Source: Sphingobacterium sp. ML3W (GTDB lineage Bacteria; Bacteroidota; Bacteroidia; Sphingobacteriales; Sphingobacteriaceae). Taken from it: a DNA stretch of 64,000 nucleotides. How positions within the stretch are numbered: position 1 is the stretch's first letter; every line of letters begins with the position of its first letter. Below, piece after piece: positions 60,822 to 64,000 of this stretch. The DNA is taken from the NCBI RefSeq assembly GCF_000747525.1, contig NZ_CP009278.1, positions 3,534,001 through 3,598,000 on the forward strand, in the 5' to 3' direction. The notes beneath the pieces were generated by a model. That model saw only the letters and a program-made list of their open reading frames with translations, was not told the origin of the DNA and ran no database searches. The position numbers were made by a program, and so were the translations under genes.

Positions 60822-61709
60822 ATGGTAAATAAAAATAAAACATATTTCGAAGGGTTATACGGACATGATCAAATTGAATTTGCGAAAGGCCTTATCTATG
60901 TTTACCCATTTGGCATTATCGGTAAAGAGAATAACAATACGGTAAAATCACACGCTCATAATAATCAATTTCAAATTTTCGTGATTATCGAGGGCGAAAC
61001 AGACCTACTTTTCAATAATGAAAAAATCCGGATTACCGGTCCCTCGTTCATTACTATACCTAAAAACACCGAACATGGTTTTGAACACCTTTCAGAACTT
61101 AAAGGATGGATCATCAGTCTATCTGATAGTGTATTGGAACATATGATCAAGAGAGAAGCTGAGGTTATAGATGCCATTGAAACCTTTCAGACCACCAGTA
61201 TCGTTTCAGGCGAGTATTCAGAAGAAGTATTTGAAGTTATGCTGAAGTGTATCAAAGAATATCATGAATCAAAACCGGGGCGCTTATTAATGTTGGAATT
61301 TCTCGTAGGACAACTAATCGTCCATCTTAGAAGAATACCTCGAACACTACAAAAAGATTTATTAAGCACCGATAATGCATCCATTATTTATTACAGAAGA
61401 TTCACGCAACTTATTAGAGAAAGCTCTTCTTATAAAAAGACGATTGAAGAATATGCTTCCAATTTAAAGATAACTAGTGGGCATTTAAGTCGTATTTGCA
61501 GTACCATAGCGTATAAGTCACCCCGCGAAATGATAATGGATTATTACCTCAGTCAGGCACAGTTATTATTGTCCGATGGAGAAAAATCCATTGCTGACAT
61601 CTGCTACAGCCTTGGTTTTGAAGACCCCAGCTATTTCTCAAGAATATTTAAGCGAAAAACAGGAATGACACCTAATGAATTTCGAAAAAAAATAGGCACA
61701 AAGAACTAA
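60822..61709 (+). CDS. AraC-family regulator with N-terminal cupin, probable activator of the cat genes
   Basis: 295 aa. The N-terminal cupin-like ligand domain has SHAHNNQFQIFVIIEG and FITIPKNTEHGFEH. The C-terminal double helix-turn-helix (about 195-290) contains YASNLKITSGHLSRICS and SIADICYSLGFEDPSYFSRIFKRKTGMTP. It resembles PobR-type activators of aromatic catabolism. It is directly upstream of and parallel to catB with a 146-base gap holding a -7 box but no -33 box, as expected for an activated promoter. Linkage is by position; the ligand (a catechol or muconate) is inferred. Confidence 0.85.
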   Translation: MVNKNKTYFEGLYGHDQIEFAKGLIYVYPFGIIGKENNNTVKSHAHNNQFQIFVIIEGETDLLFNNEKIRITGPSFITIPKNTEHGFEHLSELKGWIISLSDSVLEHMIKREAEVIDAIETFQTTSIVSGEYSEEVFEVMLKCIKEYHESKPGRLLMLEFLVGQLIVHLRRIPRTLQKDLLSTDNASIIYYRRFTQLIRESSSYKKTIEEYASNLKITSGHLSRICSTIAYKSPREMIMDYYLSQAQLLLSDGEKSIADICYSLGFEDPSYFSRIFKRKTGMTPNEFRKKIGTKN

Positions 61710-61788
61710 ATCTCTGAAATTTAACATAAGCATCAGATTTGTCTTAGTAAAAAAAGAATAATCCTATATCCGTGTATCAATTATAAAG

Positions 61789-61796
61789 TAAGTTTG
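61789..61796 (+). promoter_or_regulatory. -7 box for the cat operon
   Basis: TAAGTTTG, exact TAnnTTTG, 59 bases before the catB ATG. No TTG at -33. AAGTG-N6-CACTT at about 61825-61840, downstream of the box, is an imperfect candidate regulatory repeat in the leader. Confidence 0.5.
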
Positions 61797-61855
61797 CATA
61801 TACAGTAAGTAGATACTCACATAAGTGACTATGCACTTACTTTTAAAATTAGTAT

Positions 61856-62977
61856 ATGCAGCAGATAAAGATAACACATATTGAAACCATAATTGTTGAT
61901 TTACCAACAATAAGACCTCATCATCTTTCTATGGCTGTAATGAAAAAACAGTCCATGGTCATTATCCGTTTATTCAGCTCTGATGGCATAGAAGGATTAG
62001 GTGAGTCCACTACAATTGGAGGTATCTCTTATGCCGATGAGTTTCCAGAAGGAATTAAGCTGGCGATTGACACCTATTTTTCTCCCCTACTCATTGGACA
62101 GGACCCGACACGTATCAATGCCCTGATGAAAATACTGGATAAAAACGTCTCAGGTAATAATTTTGCTAAATCCGGAATTGAAACAGCGCTCTTAGATGCC
62201 CAAGGAAAACGGCTAAATGTCCCTATATCTACCCTATTTGGAGGTGCAGTAAGCAACACACTTCCTGTCCTATGGACATTAGCTAGTGGCGATACGAACA
62301 AAGACATAGCAGAAGCTTTACAACTAATCGCTGAAAAACGTCACCATACCTTTAAATTAAAAATTGGTCGTCAAGACCCTGATATTGACGTCGCTCATGT
62401 GGCAGCTATAAAAGCTGCCGTAGGTTCAGATATCAAAATCACCGTCGACGTCAATCAAGCTTGGTCTGAATCTGTAGCCAAACGCAGTATTCAAAAATTG
62501 CAAGATGCCGGCATTGACTTAATAGAACAACCCTTAGTCAAAACCAACTTTGATGGACTAGCACGTTTAACAGCTTATTTTGAAGTCCCTATTATGGCTG
62601 ATGAAGCAGTGCAAACGACCCAAGATGCTTTTAAGTTAGCTAAAATACATGGTGCTAGCGTTTTTGCACTTAAAATTGCTAAATCTGGAGGCTTGACCAA
62701 TATACAAAAACAAGCAGCCATTGCACAAGCATCAGGTATAGCCTTATACGGAGGAACCATGCTCGAAGGAACGATTGGCTCTCTTGCGACAGCTCATCTA
62801 TGTGCTACTCTTCCAAATTTAGATTGGGGAACGGAGCTTTTTGGCCCATTATTATTAACAGATGATATCGTCAAAAAGCCAATCGTTTACCAAAACTATT
62901 CGTTGGAAATTCCTGAAGGTTCAGGACTAGGAGTCGAATTAGACATGAACAAAATTGAAAAATTTAAAAGAAAATAA
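61856..62977 (+). CDS. catB: Muconate cycloisomerase
   Basis: 373 aa enolase-superfamily enzyme turning cis,cis-muconate into muconolactone in the ortho (beta-ketoadipate) branch of catechol breakdown; cytosolic. Landmarks: GLGESTTIGGISYADE near the N-terminus, HTFKLKIGRQDP (catalytic KxK motif), VDVNQAWSE and DLIEQPL, ADEAVQT (metal-ligand Asp, Asn and Glu positions) and ALKIAKSGG. Full length. catC starts 2 bases after the stop, and catA follows. Identification is strengthened by these neighbours; a related dipeptide epimerase is ruled unlikely. Confidence 0.93.
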   Translation: MQQIKITHIETIIVDLPTIRPHHLSMAVMKKQSMVIIRLFSSDGIEGLGESTTIGGISYADEFPEGIKLAIDTYFSPLLIGQDPTRINALMKILDKNVSGNNFAKSGIETALLDAQGKRLNVPISTLFGGAVSNTLPVLWTLASGDTNKDIAEALQLIAEKRHHTFKLKIGRQDPDIDVAHVAAIKAAVGSDIKITVDVNQAWSESVAKRSIQKLQDAGIDLIEQPLVKTNFDGLARLTAYFEVPIMADEAVQTTQDAFKLAKIHGASVFALKIAKSGGLTNIQKQAAIAQASGIALYGGTMLEGTIGSLATAHLCATLPNLDWGTELFGPLLLTDDIVKKPIVYQNYSLEIPEGSGLGVELDMNKIEKFKRK

Positions 62978-62979
62978 TT

Positions 62980-63270
62980 ATGGTTTACGTAGTTGAAATG
63001 GATGTTAAGATTCCAGAAACTTGGAGTGAGGAAAAAATTTCAGATTATATAACACGCGAGAAAGCCTGTTCACAGGGACATCAGAATTCAGGAAAATGGG
63101 TTTATCTCTGGAGAGTAGCTGGCAAATATTCGAACATCAGCGTTTTAGATGTAGAAAGTCCGGATGAACTACACAGCATCATCAGCTCATTGCCTTTATT
63201 CCCATATATGACAATTAAAATAACGAGTATTTGCAAACATCCAAATGCCCTAAAAGATACATTGATTTAA
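62980..63270 (+). CDS. catC: Muconolactone delta-isomerase
   Basis: 96 aa, the usual size. It converts muconolactone to beta-ketoadipate enol-lactone. Family pattern: VVEMDVKIPETW, REKACSQ, GKWVYLWRVAGKYSNISVLDVES and LPLFPYMTIKITSICKHP. It is only 2 bases after catB and 33 bases before catA, so it is co-transcribed. Confidence 0.96.
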   Translation: MVYVVEMDVKIPETWSEEKISDYITREKACSQGHQNSGKWVYLWRVAGKYSNISVLDVESPDELHSIISSLPLFPYMTIKITSICKHPNALKDTLI

Positions 63271-63303
63271 TAAAAAATATTTAAAAAAATAATCAGATTT
63301 CAC

Positions 63304-64000
63304 ATGAAAAGAATAGATCAAAAAATTATCGACCAAACCTTAGCATTAATTCAATCTTCGGAAAATGAAAATGCGGGAAATGAAAGAGTAAAAACGATTG
63401 TAAACCGTCTACTGAAAGACTTGTTCAATGCAATGGCTGATCTGGATATCACATCTGAAGAGATGTGGAAAGCTTGTGATTGGCTTACTCAAACTGGAAA
63501 AAACAATGAATATGGATTGGTATATGCTGGATTAGGCATTGAGAAATTTATAGACGTAATGATGGACTGGGAAGATGAGCAAGCTGGTATCGAAAATATA
63601 ACTCCACGCACGATTGAAGGCCCTCTATACGTTGCTGGATCACCAGAATCCACCTCTTATGCAGAATTAGAGACCGAAATTGAAGCTGATTCAGAACGTC
63701 TTTATATGAGTGGTGTAGTACGTGATGAAAAAGGAAATCCAATCCCAGAGGCAAAAGTTGAAATATGGCACTGCAATTTAAAAGGATTATATTCGCATTT
63801 TGACTCTTCACAACCTGAATTTAACTTGCGTCGCGCAATCAATGTGGCTGAAGACGGCAAATATGAATTCAAGTCCTTTGTACCTGTTGGATATGCTTGT
63901 CCTCCTAATGGTTCTACAGATACATTAATGCAGTTATTAGGTCGCCATGGAGCTCGCCCTGCGCATATTCACTTTTTCGTAACTGCACCAGGTTTCAGAA
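63304..64000 (+). CDS. catA: Catechol 1,2-dioxygenase (C-terminus outside window)
   Basis: Non-heme Fe(III) intradiol dioxygenase opening catechol to cis,cis-muconate, the substrate of CatB. 232 codons are visible from ATG 63304. N-terminal helical linker domain, then TPRTIEGPLYVAGSP, VEIWHCNLKGLYSHFD (Tyr163), VGYACPP (Tyr197) and RPAHIHFF (His221, His223), which by spacing are the four iron ligands. The frame runs off the right edge; roughly 70 residues are missing. It is the third gene of the cat operon. Confidence 0.95.
   Translation, partial: MKRIDQKIIDQTLALIQSSENENAGNERVKTIVNRLLKDLFNAMADLDITSEEMWKACDWLTQTGKNNEYGLVYAGLGIEKFIDVMMDWEDEQAGIENITPRTIEGPLYVAGSPESTSYAELETEIEADSERLYMSGVVRDEKGNPIPEAKVEIWHCNLKGLYSHFDSSQPEFNLRRAINVAEDGKYEFKSFVPVGYACPPNGSTDTLMQLLGRHGARPAHIHFFVTAPGFR

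Overview
The window is AT-rich DNA from a member of the Bacteroidota, most likely a Sphingobacterium-like organism. The basis is the gene content (SusC/SusD pairs, GH92 mannosidases, DUF4961/DUF5004/DUF6377 proteins, S9 peptidases with Bacteroidota-type lipoprotein signals), the absence of clear Shine-Dalgarno sequences, and several promoters of the Bacteroidota type (TTG or TTTG, 19-20 bases, then TAnnTTTG). The assignment is by inspection only. No tRNA, rRNA or CRISPR array was seen.

Left part (1-10.8 kb): a partial GH29 fucosidase, then a compact mannoside-type locus. It has a secreted GH92 enzyme on the minus strand, a lipoprotein glycoside hydrolase, a GntR/HutC regulator, an MFS sugar porter, a mannose-6-phosphate isomerase with an unusual 230-residue N-terminal extension, and a second paralogous lipoprotein glycoside hydrolase. 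Palindromes fitting the HutC consensus GTnTAnAC lie in the two divergent control regions, so the GntR protein probably controls the whole locus.

10.8-25 kb: a metal-regulation-like lipoprotein gene behind a duplicated palindrome, cytochrome bd oxidase (cydAB), two S9 peptidases, a Gfo/Idh/MocA oxidoreductase, a complete IS4-family insertion sequence (1349 bp with 9-bp target duplication) just upstream of purC, and an integral-membrane acetyltransferase-like protein.

25.5-50.5 kb: a large polysaccharide utilization locus, all on the minus strand. In transcription order: DUF6377 sensor-regulator, SGNH esterase, divergent GH38, GH92, GH2 with a discoidin domain, GH92, then SusD, DUF5004, DUF4961, SusC, SusD, SusC. 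The enzymes point to alpha-mannose-containing glycans such as N-glycans or yeast mannan, with GH2 removing beta-linked mannose or glucosamine. With the first locus and the fucosidase this suggests glycoprotein glycan foraging.

50.7-61.7 kb: accessory single genes (FAD monooxygenase, small membrane proteins, FUSC transporter, a processive GT2 glycosyltransferase, a divergent HxlR/Old Yellow Enzyme pair, an acyltransferase 3, an AraC regulator) separated by long gene-free spacers and strong hairpins.

61.8-64 kb: the start of a catechol ortho-cleavage operon, catB-catC-catA, with the AraC-type gene directly upstream as probable activator. catA runs off the right edge.
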